Below, one piece after another: positions 1 through 7,714 of a stretch of 64,000 nucleotides of DNA. The stretch spans positions 215,234-279,233 of the forward strand of contig NZ_JABWSY010000009.1 of the NCBI RefSeq assembly GCF_013396335.1, in the 5' to 3' direction. Positions within the stretch are counted from its first letter, which is position 1; each line of letters opens with the position of its first letter. The notes below the pieces were generated by a model. That model was given only the letters and a program-made list of their open reading frames with translations, had not been told where the DNA came from and did no database searches. The position numbers were made by a program, and so were the translations under genes. This DNA is from Bacillus sp. EB106-08-02-XG196 (GTDB lineage: Bacteria > Bacillota > Bacilli > Bacillales > Cytobacillaceae).

Positions 1-113
1 GAAGTACCAGAACTAAAAGCGTCCTTTATGACACCGTTTTCATCTATATCTACTTCAACACGAAGATGACCTTCAATTCTCGTAATCGGATCTACTACTA
101 TTCGTTCACTCAT
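1..113 (-). CDS. [NiFe] hydrogenase large subunit, N-terminal fragment
   Basis: Only the first 37 codons lie in the window; the gene runs off the left edge. The start ATG overlaps the stop of the small-subunit gene (ATGAGTGA), so the two are translationally coupled. The visible N-terminus reads [16 protein letters not shown] and then an LRVEV strand. This is the conserved opening of nickel-dependent hydrogenase large subunits, where the RIEGH segment precedes the first Ni-binding CxxC motif. The Ni-binding cysteines themselves are outside the window. The partner is the small subunit just upstream. The group (membrane-bound uptake type) is inferred from that partner, not from this fragment. 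Confidence 0.88.
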   Translation of the reverse strand, partial: MSERIVVDPITRIEGHLRVEVDIDENGVIKDAFSSGT

Positions 114-1185
114 GTTCTTCACCCCGTTTGTCATCTATCTTTTTCTTAATTACTGTTCCAGTAGCATGGACGGCAATTCCAGCAGTGGTTGCACCGATAA
201 CAGCTAAACCAACGGTATCTGGATTAATGGTGGTCTGTGTTCCCGGAATTTTTGCTCTGCGGGTGTAGAATGGTCCATTATCCCAGAAATCTTGTTCAGA
301 GCAGCCAAAGCATGGATTTCCAGATTGGATTGGGTAGCTTACGCCGCTATTCCAGCGCATTTCTGCACAGGAGTTATAAGTTGTTGGACCTTTACAGCCG
401 ACCTTGTATAAACAATATCCCTGCTTTGCTCCTTCATCGTCAAACGACTCGACAAAAAGCCCTGCATCAAAATAAGCACGACGATTACATTTATCATGGA
501 TACGGTGGCGATAAAAGGCTTTTGGCCGGCCAAAATGATCTAATTCTGGAAGTTTTCCAAATGTGATGATATGTGCGATCACACCTGTCATGACCTCTGC
601 GATTGGAGGGCAGCCAGGGACAAGAATGGTTGGAGTATCTTTAATAAAGCTAGTAACTGGTTTAGCACCTGTTGGATTTGGATGTGCCGCAGCAATTCCT
701 CCCCATGATGAGCATGATCCATATGCGATGATTGCCTGAGCTCCTGCTGCCATTTCAAGAAAAGTCTCTTTCGCTGACACGCCGCCGACTGTTAAGAAGG
801 CGTCGTCATCTGGAATACTTCCTTCAACTGCAAGGATATATTCGCCTTTGTAATCTTTTAAAACTTGCTTCATCGATGCTTCTGCTTGGTGGCCAGATGG
901 TGCGGATAGTACTTCGGAGTATTCGAGTGAAATCATTTCTAGTAGTACACTTTCGGTTTTTGGCTGTGAAGATCGAATAAACGATTCTGAACAGCCTGTG
1001 CAATCCTGGAATTGCAGCCAAACCACTGGTACTCGATTTTTAATTTCCATAGCTTTTACCACTTGATTGGACTGTGTATAATCTAGACCTAATGTCGCTG
1101 CTAATGCTGTACACATCTTGAGAAAGTCACGACGGCTAAACCCATGGTCCATAGCCGCTTCATACACGGTTTTCTGTCTCTTCAT
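106..1185 (-). CDS. [NiFe] hydrogenase small subunit, Tat-exported, membrane-anchored
   Basis: This 359-residue Fe-S subunit passes electrons from the Ni-Fe site of H2-oxidising hydrogenase to the membrane. A twin-arginine signal (SRRDFLK, residues 17-23) precedes a hydrophobic stretch. The proximal cluster begins with CTGCSES (C62, C65), followed by a GSCSSWGG segment and a GCPPIAEV segment. The medial/distal cluster cysteines lie in the [17 protein letters not shown] and [12 protein letters not shown] segments. A hydrophobic helix near residues 323-345 with a KKK tail is the membrane anchor typical of group 1 uptake enzymes. The start follows a strong GGGAGGGG ribosome site. Tat genes lie immediately upstream on the same strand, fitting export of the folded heterodimer. 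The exact hydrogenase subgroup cannot be settled without the large subunit. Confidence 0.93.
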   Translation of the reverse strand: MKRQKTVYEAAMDHGFSRRDFLKMCTALAATLGLDYTQSNQVVKAMEIKNRVPVVWLQFQDCTGCSESFIRSSQPKTESVLLEMISLEYSEVLSAPSGHQAEASMKQVLKDYKGEYILAVEGSIPDDDAFLTVGGVSAKETFLEMAAGAQAIIAYGSCSSWGGIAAAHPNPTGAKPVTSFIKDTPTILVPGCPPIAEVMTGVIAHIITFGKLPELDHFGRPKAFYRHRIHDKCNRRAYFDAGLFVESFDDEGAKQGYCLYKVGCKGPTTYNSCAEMRWNSGVSYPIQSGNPCFGCSEQDFWDNGPFYTRRAKIPGTQTTINPDTVGLAVIGATTAGIAVHATGTVIKKKIDDKRGEEHE

Positions 1186-1352
1186 CCGTTTCCCCTCCCA
1201 TATACACTAATAAGGTTAAAAACATGATTTCAAAAAAATTGTAGTATAAAACGACTCCCTTCGTCCTGAATTTTCAAAAAAATACACAAAGAATCCTTAA
1301 GTGTATAAGTATATTGATTTTAGTTTTTAACTTGTAAATAATGTTATTTCAG

Positions 1353-1389
1353 AAAAAAAAGCCTTCAGAGAATCGAATCTCTGAAGGCC
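1353..1389 (-). terminator. Rho-independent terminator after tatC
   Basis: A 10-bp perfect stem (GCCTTCAGAG / CTCTGAAGGC) with an 8-nt loop is followed, on the minus strand, by eight T residues. It lies just beyond the tatC stop and separates tatA-tatC from the hydrogenase genes, so the hydrogenase probably has its own promoter in 1186-1350 or depends on readthrough. Confidence 0.88.
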
Positions 1390-1402
1390 TTTTTCACAGT
1401 AA

Positions 1403-2149
1403 TTATGCTTCTTCGGCAAACTCTTTTTCTTCTTCTTGAAGCTTTTTCATTCGTTTCTTGTAGACAAACTTCGATAAGTTAATCGAGATTTCATAAAGTA
1501 GTAACAATGGCAGCGTTACTACAAAATCCGACATAAAATCCGGAGGTGTAATAACGATTGCAATTAGGATTAACACGAAGTATGCATATTTACGAATTTT
1601 CGCTAACACGAATGGATTAATAATTCCTAATGATGTTAAGAACATAACTACCGCTGGCAGCTCGAATAATACACCAAACGGAAGGGTCATATTCAAAATA
1701 AAACGGAAATATCGGTCAGCCGTAAAGTTCGTTACAAACATTTCAGCTCCCATTTTAACTAAGAACTCTAGCACCATTGGGAAAATGATAAAGTAACCAA
1801 AAGCAAGTCCAACAATAAATAAAATAAACAGCGCTGGTATATACGAAAGGGTTATTTTTCTCTCGATAGGTTTAAGCGCCGGCTTAACAAACGCCCATAA
1901 TTGGCTTGCGAGCACTGGGATGGTACCTGCAATAGCAATAATAGTCGCAATCATAAAGTAAACCCAAATAATATCGCTTGGTCCGAGGACAATCAATTTC
2001 ACTTCTAAATCACGAACTAACCAACTGTAGATATCTGTAACATAAATGAATCCAACAATGAAAAAAACAACAAAAGCAACTGCGGAAATAATAATCCGTT
2101 TACGCAGTTCATCTAAATGATCAACTAATTGCAATTCTTTATCTTCCAT
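1403..2149 (-). CDS. tatC: Sec-independent translocase TatC
   Basis: TatC is the multispanning receptor that binds twin-arginine signal peptides and recruits TatA to form the pore. The 248-residue protein opens with the conserved cytoplasmic segment LVDHLDELRKRI and has about six hydrophobic segments. The conserved external and loop region around WAFVKPALKPIERK is present, and a charged Lys/Glu-rich C-terminal tail follows. Length is normal for Bacillus TatC. The start has a GGGGAAA ribosome site. It lies 123 bp downstream of tatA on the same strand, a minimal TatAC pair of the Gram-positive type. Its position next to a Tat-dependent hydrogenase suggests a dedicated pathway, although it could serve other substrates. 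Confidence 0.96.
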   Translation of the reverse strand: MEDKELQLVDHLDELRKRIIISAVAFVVFFIVGFIYVTDIYSWLVRDLEVKLIVLGPSDIIWVYFMIATIIAIAGTIPVLASQLWAFVKPALKPIERKITLSYIPALFILFIVGLAFGYFIIFPMVLEFLVKMGAEMFVTNFTADRYFRFILNMTLPFGVLFELPAVVMFLTSLGIINPFVLAKIRKYAYFVLILIAIVITPPDFMSDFVVTLPLLLLYEISINLSKFVYKKRMKKLQEEEKEFAEEA

Positions 2150-2247
2150 GTATTTCCCCTGCCAATTTCAAAGGTTGAAAAGTAATCATTCTTTAGAAAA
2201 ACTAGATTGACACCGTTTTTATAGTTTAAAAGAAAATTGAAGAAAAA

Positions 2248-2274
2248 AAGGTGCAAGAAAGATTCTTACACCTT
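2248..2274 (-). terminator. Hairpin terminator/attenuator after tatA
   Basis: Arms AAGGTG and CACCTT, with an inner AAGAA/TTCTT stem and one mismatch, are followed on the minus strand by a T-rich run. The hairpin overlaps the tatA stop codon, so it probably limits readthrough into tatC and would leave TatA in molar excess over TatC, as Tat function requires. Confidence 0.7.
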
Positions 2275-2467
2275 ATTTAGTCAATTTTTGTTTTTCCTCA
2301 TCGATGTCTTTCATTACATCGTCTGTTAATTCACGAGTAGACTTTTTAAACTCCTTCAACGTTTGTCCAAAGGCACGGCCGATTTCAGGTAATTTCTTAG
2401 GTCCAAAAATAATGAGAGCTAGAGTTAAGATAAGGATTAATCCTGGTATTCCAATATTTGAGAACAT
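2273..2467 (-). CDS. tatA: Sec-independent translocase TatA/TatE family
   Basis: A 64-residue pore-forming TatA protein. It has one N-terminal membrane helix (residues about 4-22), then the conserved hinge [15 protein letters not shown], an amphipathic helix and an acidic/basic tail. The conserved Phe-Gly at the end of the membrane helix is present. Length is typical of Bacillus TatAy/TatAd. The start follows a CTAAAGGGG ribosome site. It is the first gene of the tatA-tatC pair, with a hairpin between them. Confidence 0.95.
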   Translation of the reverse strand: MFSNIGIPGLILILTLALIIFGPKKLPEIGRAFGQTLKEFKKSTRELTDDVMKDIDEEKQKLTK

Positions 2468-2692
2468 GCATTTACATCCCCTTTAGTTAATTATCTTTCT
2501 ACTACGATTATAGTATTGATATACCGTTTTGAGTTAAATATACGTAATAATTCATATTAAATTCACATTATTTATGAAAAATTACCTAGATGTGATATTC
2601 GGCATTTATATATGAACCTTTTCCTCTTAACAATTTACCAAGAACGGCACATGAAGTCAATGTAAAATGGCATACTGAATTGTATAAATATT

Positions 2693-2722
2693 TTGACAAT
2701 TAGGTATTTGTTCGTTTATAAT
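2693..2722 (+). promoter_or_regulatory. Sigma-A-type promoter for the 84-residue gene
   Basis: TTGACA (2693-2698) and TATAAT (2717-2722) match both consensus boxes exactly, with an 18-bp spacer. The predicted start of transcription lies about 30 bp before the small gene at 2762. Confidence 0.85.
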
Positions 2723-2761
2723 TTCATCAATAGGAACATATACTATTGGAAACTCAAATGA

Positions 2762-3016
2762 ATGGATGTGATGAAGATGGAATTTTCACTCAGTAGTTTT
2801 GATGGAGCCCTGCCTGTAGAAGTCACCATCGATGAAGAGAACGGAAGGTACATGATTCGCAAGAGCGACCGAAGTGGGGAATACTTTAATAGCCCTAATG
2901 AATTAATTCAATGGGTGAAAGCTCATTTCCATGAGGAAGACTTCTGCCATCCAGATGAATTCAGAGGGATGCTTGATAAACTTACTGATTATGAATTAAA
3001 TGGCGCATATTTTTAA
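2762..3016 (+). CDS. Small conserved-looking protein of unknown function
   Basis: I do not recognise this family. The 84-residue product is acidic and soluble, with no signal or membrane segment. It reads as a compact alpha/beta domain, with an N-terminal beta-like region followed by a YFNSPNELIQWVKAHF helix. It has its own consensus sigma-A promoter and a terminator immediately downstream, which supports real expression. The start is uncertain: ATG at 2762 and an in-frame ATG at 2777 are both possible, and the second sits after a GGATGTGATGAAG stretch. It is convergent with dfrA and shares the bidirectional terminator. Confidence 0.75.
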   Translation: MDVMKMEFSLSSFDGALPVEVTIDEENGRYMIRKSDRSGEYFNSPNELIQWVKAHFHEEDFCHPDEFRGMLDKLTDYELNGAYF

Positions 3017-3022
3017 CACAAA

Positions 3023-3048
3023 AAGAAGCATCGTTGTCGATGCTTCTT
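3023..3048. terminator. Bidirectional terminator between the small gene and dfrA
   Basis: A perfect stem (AGAAGCATCG, loop TTGT, CGATGCTTCT) is flanked by an A-run on the left and a T-run on the right. It can therefore stop both the plus-strand small gene and the minus-strand thyA-dfrA operon. The same GAAGCATCG arm recurs after metA. Confidence 0.88.
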
Positions 3049-3079
3049 TCTTTATGATGTATATTTCTACCTGCGAAAG

Positions 3080-3580
3080 TTAACGGCTGCCTTTTTTAAT
3101 GCGGTCATAAATTCTATATTCGTACTTATAAGGATTTTTCTCATCTTTTATTCCTTTTACAGAGGAGACAAGTTCCCACTGACGATCATTGAACTCTGGG
3201 AAGTAGGTATCCCCCTCAAACTCTTCCTCAATATGTGTGATATAAAGACGGTCTGCGTATTCAAACGTTTCTTTGAAAATTTCTGCCCCGCCAATTACGA
3301 AGATTTCATCTTCCTGTTTTCTACAATATTCAACAAATTCCTTCATAGAGTAGAAAACTTTCACATTATTGACCTTATAATCCAGCTGCCGGGTAATCAC
3401 GATATTTTCTCTGCCTGGAAGAGCTCGTCCAATAGATTCATGTGTTTTCCTGCCCATGGCAATCGGGTGCCCCATTGTTGTTCGTTTGAAGAACTTTAAA
3501 TCCTCTGGTAAATGCCATGGCAATTGATTATCCTTGCCAATGACTCTGTTTTCATCCATAGCCACAATAAAGGAAATCAT
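3080..3580 (-). CDS. dfrA: Dihydrofolate reductase
   Basis: This enzyme reduces dihydrofolate to tetrahydrofolate with NADPH, regenerating the folate that thymidylate synthase oxidises. The 166-residue length and motifs fit bacterial [32 protein letters not shown] at the N-terminus (described here only as the folate-binding loop with the W-H-L-P-E-D core), [15 protein letters not shown] for NADPH binding, and FVIGGAEIF near residue 97. Asp/Glu at the catalytic position is supplied by E26-D27 of the LPEDLKFF helix. It overlaps the thyA stop by four bases (ATGA), so translation is coupled to the functionally linked upstream gene. Transcription ends at the bidirectional hairpin at 3023-3048. Confidence 0.96.
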   Translation of the reverse strand: MISFIVAMDENRVIGKDNQLPWHLPEDLKFFKRTTMGHPIAMGRKTHESIGRALPGRENIVITRQLDYKVNNVKVFYSMKEFVEYCRKQEDEIFVIGGAEIFKETFEYADRLYITHIEEEFEGDTYFPEFNDRQWELVSSVKGIKDEKNPYKYEYRIYDRIKKGSR

Positions 3581-4371
3581 ACAGAGACGGCTCCTTTAAT
3601 ATGTGGATGCGGATCATAACCTTCTAAAGCGAAATCTTCAAAGGCAAAAGAAAAAATATCTTTTACGTTTGGATTTATTTTCACATTCGGTAATGTCCGA
3701 AGCTCGCGGTCCATCTGCATATTGACTTGTTCAATATGATTTTGATAGATATGTACATCTCCAAACGAGTGGATAAATTCACCTGGCTCCAAATCACATA
3801 CCTGCGCAATCATCATGGTCAATAACGCGTAAGAGGCAATATTGAACGGTACGCCAAGAAACACATCCGCAGAGCGCTGATACAACTGACAGGATAATTT
3901 ACCATCTGAAACGTAAAATTGAAACAAGCAATGACATGGTGCTAACGCCATTTTATCAATCTCTGCGACATTCCAGGCATTCACAATCAGTCTTCGTGAA
4001 TTAGGATTTGTTTTAATTTGATGAATTAACTCACTAATTTGGTCTACCGTCGTTCCATCAGCACCGGTCCATGAACGCCATTGATGTCCATAAACAGGAC
4101 CCAGCTCCCCATTTTCATCCGCCCATTCATTCCAAATTCGCACACCATTTTCCTGCAAATAACGGACATTGGTATCACCATTTAAGAACCAAAGCAATTC
4201 ATAAATAATTGACTTTAAGTGAAGCTTTTTAGTTGTTAATAATGGAAAGCCTTCTGCTAAATCAAATCTCATTTGATAGCCAAATGTACTAATCGTCCCT
4301 GTTCCGGTGCGATCTCCCTTTTCCTGGCCATTTTTCAAAACATGCTCGCATAGCTCTAAATATTGCTTCAA
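3577..4371 (-). CDS. thyA: Thymidylate synthase (TTG start)
   Basis: Makes dTMP from dUMP using methylene-tetrahydrofolate. The reading frame is open further upstream, but an AAGGGGAG ribosome site lies 8 nt before a TTG codon at 4371. Starting there gives exactly 264 residues, the length of E. coli ThyA. It also places the catalytic cysteine of the LAPCHCLFQ motif at residue 146, the E. coli number. Other signatures present are RTGTGT (phosphate loop), [31 protein letters not shown] and the C-terminal DPHPHIKG. The stop overlaps the dfrA start by four bases. This is the ThyA (not ThyX) class. Confidence 0.96.
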   Translation of the reverse strand: MKQYLELCEHVLKNGQEKGDRTGTGTISTFGYQMRFDLAEGFPLLTTKKLHLKSIIYELLWFLNGDTNVRYLQENGVRIWNEWADENGELGPVYGHQWRSWTGADGTTVDQISELIHQIKTNPNSRRLIVNAWNVAEIDKMALAPCHCLFQFYVSDGKLSCQLYQRSADVFLGVPFNIASYALLTMMIAQVCDLEPGEFIHSFGDVHIYQNHIEQVNMQMDRELRTLPNVKINPNVKDIFSFAFEDFALEGYDPHPHIKGAVSV

Positions 4372-4448
4372 AACCGACACTCCCCTTGTCTTACATATGT
4401 TTTTCATTTTACCATAAAAGAATAAACCTTCCAATTTAACATGAAAGG

Positions 4449-5153
4449 TTAGTGAAGATTTCTAATAAATTGATACGTAAGAGGAGCGGCGGATTTTAAT
4501 TGTTTATTTGTTTCTTTGTTTAAATGGTACATCGCAAATGTCTCCGCAAAATATTCCTCCACATGCAGGATGAAATAAGAGTTTCCGGGAAACAATATTC
4601 CTCTCTCTTGTTCCCAAATCAGTTGAAATTCTTTATTTTTGCTAACATTCTCGAAAACTAACTTATCAACTGAATGTGCCATTTCATGTAATTCTAAGTT
4701 AACCGATCCATGCCCTTTTCCTTTTTCGCTATGTCCTATTTTCACTAAAACCACCTGTGAGCCGCCAATTCCCGGGACTGCATCCCACGTTGTTTGTGAA
4801 TGATAGCCTCTTGGTATCTGCCCTGCTAGATATCGAGCTGTTTTGTTATCCGTTAATTTTCCTGTAAACAGTTTAAGAGTAATATCATTTTGGTTTATTT
4901 TTTCAAGTAGCGTTTCAGGCAAGTTTGCCATTCTATTAATAATTCCGGCAGCTGCTTTTTCATCAAAAAGGCTGTTTGGTAATATAATCATTTGGTATAG
5001 ATGTTGGAGGGAGTTTTCGTTATTTATAAATTGGTAGAGTTCAGAGTTTCTTGGATACTCACCAAGTGTAATGCTGTCAAATGAGGCTTTAGAGGTGGTA
5101 ATCATCGACATAAATAATCCGGCAATGACGGAGGAAACGACCCATTTACGCAT
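4449..5153 (-). CDS. Secreted lethal-factor-like / Pro-Pro endopeptidase-type zinc protease
   Basis: A 234-residue protein with an N-terminal signal peptide (positive MRKW, hydrophobic core, cleavage near residue 23). The catalytic zinc motif is HEMAH at 156-160, and a downstream [11 protein letters not shown] segment (E199-E204) supplies the third ligand region. This HExxH...EE(Y/F)FAE arrangement is that of anthrax lethal-factor C-domain relatives, a group that includes the Pro-Pro endopeptidases of clostridia and paenibacilli. There are no accessory domains: it is the bare protease. An AGGAGGATC ribosome site supports the start. It sits between thyA and the Ter cluster and appears monocistronic. 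The substrate is unknown; a self-encoded surface protein or wall protein is the usual target in the family. Confidence 0.82.
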   Translation of the reverse strand: MRKWVVSSVIAGLFMSMITTSKASFDSITLGEYPRNSELYQFINNENSLQHLYQMIILPNSLFDEKAAAGIINRMANLPETLLEKINQNDITLKLFTGKLTDNKTARYLAGQIPRGYHSQTTWDAVPGIGGSQVVLVKIGHSEKGKGHGSVNLELHEMAHSVDKLVFENVSKNKEFQLIWEQERGILFPGNSYFILHVEEYFAETFAMYHLNKETNKQLKSAAPLTYQFIRNLH

Positions 5154-5263
5154 ATTATGATCCTCCTAGTAGTTTTATCATATACTAGAATTATAACATG
5201 GTAGATGAGCAGGTAGATTTGGTAATTTTTGATTCTACAAACTAAAAATTCCCCATATAATTG

Positions 5264-5295
5264 CAGAAAAGCTGCCCAATTGGGCAGCTTTTCTG
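5264..5295 (-). terminator. Terminator of the yceG-telA-terD-terD operon
   Basis: A 32-bp perfect palindrome (CAGAAAAGCTGCCCAA and its complement) lies just past the last TerD stop. The CTTTTCT end of the stem and the AT-rich sequence after it act as the U-rich part on the minus strand. Confidence 0.8.
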
Positions 5296-5301
5296 AAAAA
5301 A

Positions 5302-5880
5302 CTATACTTCTAGTCCATAATTGCGGCAAAGTGCAGCTAATCCGCCTGAAAAACCGCTTCCTATGGCGTTGAATTTCCATTCGCCGTTGTGACGATATAA
5401 CTCACAGATCACGACGGCGGTTTCAACAGAAAAATCCTCGCCTAGGTCAAATCGCAGGATTTCACGATTGGTCTCTTCGTCAAATAACCTAGCGAAGGCA
5501 TTTGAAACCTGTCCAAAGTTTTGGTTCCGGGAGTCTGCATCGTGAATTGTGACCGCAATCGCAATCCGGTGCACGTGCGAAGGAACCTTACTGAAATCAA
5601 TACGAATTTGTTCGTCGTCCCCGTCACCCTCACCTGTGCGGTTATCGCCTGTATGCTCGACTCCGCCAGACGTATGAACTAAATTATTATAGAATATAAA
5701 ATCTAAGTCCTGTGTTACTTGGCCATTGACGTCAGTTAGAAATGCAGATGCGTCAAGGTCGAAGTCGTTACCGCCATGATAGCGATTTGTATCCCAGCCA
5801 AGACCAATAACCGCCTTTGTTAATCCAGGATTTGTTTTGGTTAAATCAATTCTTTGTCCTTTAGATAAATTGATGCCCAA
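5302..5880 (-). CDS. TerD-family tellurium/stress protein (TTG start)
   Basis: TerD-domain proteins are small calcium-binding beta proteins linked to tellurite, phage and envelope stress. Signatures: [18 protein letters not shown] at the N-terminus, [12 protein letters not shown] and the acidic calcium loop [14 protein letters not shown], then RHNGEWKF near the C-terminus. The frame is open upstream, but an AAAGAGGTGATC ribosome site places the start at one of two adjacent TTG codons. The second (5880) gives 192 residues, the usual TerD length. It is the last gene of a minus-strand operon with two stress genes and another TerD, and belongs to the YceC/YceD/YceE group of B. subtilis. It contains no membrane segment. 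Confidence 0.92.
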   Translation of the reverse strand: MGINLSKGQRIDLTKTNPGLTKAVIGLGWDTNRYHGGNDFDLDASAFLTDVNGQVTQDLDFIFYNNLVHTSGGVEHTGDNRTGEGDGDDEQIRIDFSKVPSHVHRIAIAVTIHDADSRNQNFGQVSNAFARLFDEETNREILRFDLGEDFSVETAVVICELYRHNGEWKFNAIGSGFSGGLAALCRNYGLEV

Positions 5881-5940
5881 CAAGATCACCTCTTTAGCAC
5901 TAAATATTGGAAGGAACAAGCTGGGCTTGTTCCTCTGACA

Positions 5941-6567
5941 TTAACTGTAAGAACGAACTACTTCACTTAGGCTTGCTGCGGTTGTACCAGTACCTACAGC
6001 CGCGAACTTCCATTCAGTGTTATGACGATAAATTTCGCCTACCACTAATGATGTTTGACCGCTGTAATCATCGGATAAATTGTAGCGAATCATTTCATTA
6101 TTATTAGATGGGTTTACCACTCGAATAAACGCATTGCGGATCATACCAAAGTGCTGCTTTCTTTTTACGCAATCATAGATATTAACAACGAAAACAAGCT
6201 TTTGTACGCTTGTAGGAACGCGGCTTAAGTCAACCATGACTTGTTCGTCGTCACCGTCTCCATCACCTGTTAAGTTGTCGCCAGAGTGCTGCACGCTGCC
6301 GTCTTTACTCTTAAGATTACCGAAGTAAATAACGTCATTGTTGTTTTGGATTTTATCATTGGCACCAAGCATGATAACGGAAGCGTCACAGTCAACATTG
6401 GCACCGCCGCCTGCTCCTCCGCCGCCAAACAATCCACCGAAGAGACCCCCGCCTCCACTTTTACCGCTTTGAACTGGATCCCAGCCTAATCCTACCATGA
6501 TTTTAGATAATCCTGGATTTCCTTTTGTTAAATCTACTCGTTGACCTTTTTGTAAGCTAATAGCCAA
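5941..6567 (-). CDS. TerD-family protein with glycine-rich insert (TTG start likely)
   Basis: A TerD-domain protein of about 208 residues. The domain starts as AISLQKGQRVDLTKGNPG. The acidic loop GDNLTGDGDGDDEQ and the C-terminal RHNTEWKFAAVG segment are present. Between the first strand pair and the NVDCDASV strand there is a glycine-rich insert with two FGG repeats, absent from the other two TerD copies here. That insert replaces the usual DGGNDFDLD calcium segment, so this copy has lost part of that site. The ribosome site GAGGTGA abuts an ATG at 6573 but has good spacing to the TTG at 6567, which also gives the family-type MAISL start. Same operon as telA and yceG. Confidence 0.9.
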   Translation of the reverse strand: MAISLQKGQRVDLTKGNPGLSKIMVGLGWDPVQSGKSGGGGLFGGLFGGGGAGGGANVDCDASVIMLGANDKIQNNNDVIYFGNLKSKDGSVQHSGDNLTGDGDGDDEQVMVDLSRVPTSVQKLVFVVNIYDCVKRKQHFGMIRNAFIRVVNPSNNNEMIRYNLSDDYSGQTSLVVGEIYRHNTEWKFAAVGTGTTAASLSEVVRSYS

Positions 6568-6607
6568 TTTCATTCACCTCATTATAAGATTTGGTTTTAT
6601 ATAACAA

Positions 6608-7711
6608 TTAATATTGTTGTTTCAATTTTTTAAAGTTATCCTGAAGCTGTTCTAAACGCTTTGTTCCTTCTACACGTAAGCGCTTGTTTTCTTCTTCAAT
6701 GACTCGTGTTTCCTGCATACCTTTAATGATAATGTTCCAGGATTCTTCAATGGTCTCGATTTTAATGCTTGGACCACCGGCGAGCCTTGCAATATCTGTG
6801 CTTTGCTTAGAAATGTTTTGCGCATTTTTTAGCAACATTTCATTGGTACGACGATCAAGCTCACTCATCGAATCAGCGACAAGCTTCTGCCTTTTTGCCG
6901 CAACCGCCTGAATAAGACCATTCTTAAAAATTGGAATTGTGGTTACGAAGGCTGAATTAATTTTACCAATCAGCTTCGTATTTCCTCGTTGCAGCAAGCG
7001 GATTTGCGGAGCTGTCTGCAACGAAACCATTTTCGCCATTTCAAGGTCATAAATTCGCTGTTCTAGGGCCTCAATCGAATTTTTTAGTGTATCTAGTTGC
7101 ATCGAAGCAATCTGATCACCTGCAGCAACACGTGCTTCTAACTGTGGCAATTGATTGTTTTTTAGCTCTTCTACCTTCATTTCACCAGCAACCACATATT
7201 TTTCAAGGGTCATATAGTATTGGTAATTCTGCTCATACATTTGCTCAAGCATTTTTGTGGAATCTACCATTTCATGCTGGTACTTTGAAATTTCCACATA
7301 TACCTTATCAATTTCAGAACCCATTGATTGGTATTTGCCGAAAACCTTTTCAATCATCTTTTCGCCCTTCTTAAAGAGCTTCCCGAAAAATCCGGGTGAG
7401 GTTTTTTGAAAATCCTTCGGGTCAAACCTATCCATTATTTTGGTCAGCTGTTTCAAAAGCTCACCAGAGTCCTCAACCTTTGTGGTGCGCATATTGCCTA
7501 AAATTTGATCCGAAAAACGAGATATTTGAACCGCAGGCTCTTTACCAAATTCCAAAATCTTAATCTGGTCTCTTTCATCTATCGACCTTGCGAGATTCTG
7601 AACCTCTGTTTCCTTCCGAAGGGCAAGCTTAATGTCTGAAATCTTCGCTTTACTCAGTGTATCATCTGTAGTTGTCGTCATTAAGTCAGCAGATTGTTTT
7701 TGTAGATTCAT
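6608..7711 (-). CDS. telA: TelA / toxic anion resistance family protein
   Basis: A 367-residue cytoplasmic, mostly helical protein of the TelA family (B. subtilis YceH). The family is associated with tellurite, phage and envelope stress resistance, and its biochemical role is not established. The sequence is rich in heptad-like charged helices. A central FGKLFKKGEKMIEKVFGKYQ region and the segment VTTIPIFKNGLIQAVAAKRQ are typical of the family. Three bases separate it from the upstream yceG stop, so the two are co-transcribed and probably coupled. The two TerD genes follow. Confidence 0.92.
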   Translation of the reverse strand: MNLQKQSADLMTTTTDDTLSKAKISDIKLALRKETEVQNLARSIDERDQIKILEFGKEPAVQISRFSDQILGNMRTTKVEDSGELLKQLTKIMDRFDPKDFQKTSPGFFGKLFKKGEKMIEKVFGKYQSMGSEIDKVYVEISKYQHEMVDSTKMLEQMYEQNYQYYMTLEKYVVAGEMKVEELKNNQLPQLEARVAAGDQIASMQLDTLKNSIEALEQRIYDLEMAKMVSLQTAPQIRLLQRGNTKLIGKINSAFVTTIPIFKNGLIQAVAAKRQKLVADSMSELDRRTNEMLLKNAQNISKQSTDIARLAGGPSIKIETIEESWNIIIKGMQETRVIEEENKRLRVEGTKRLEQLQDNFKKLKQQY

Positions 7712-7714
7712 GAT

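Noticed and set aside
5102..5380. Minus-strand ORF of 92 residues between the protease and TerD
   Set aside because: It spans the operon terminator and the 3' end of the TerD gene in another frame; no ribosome site.
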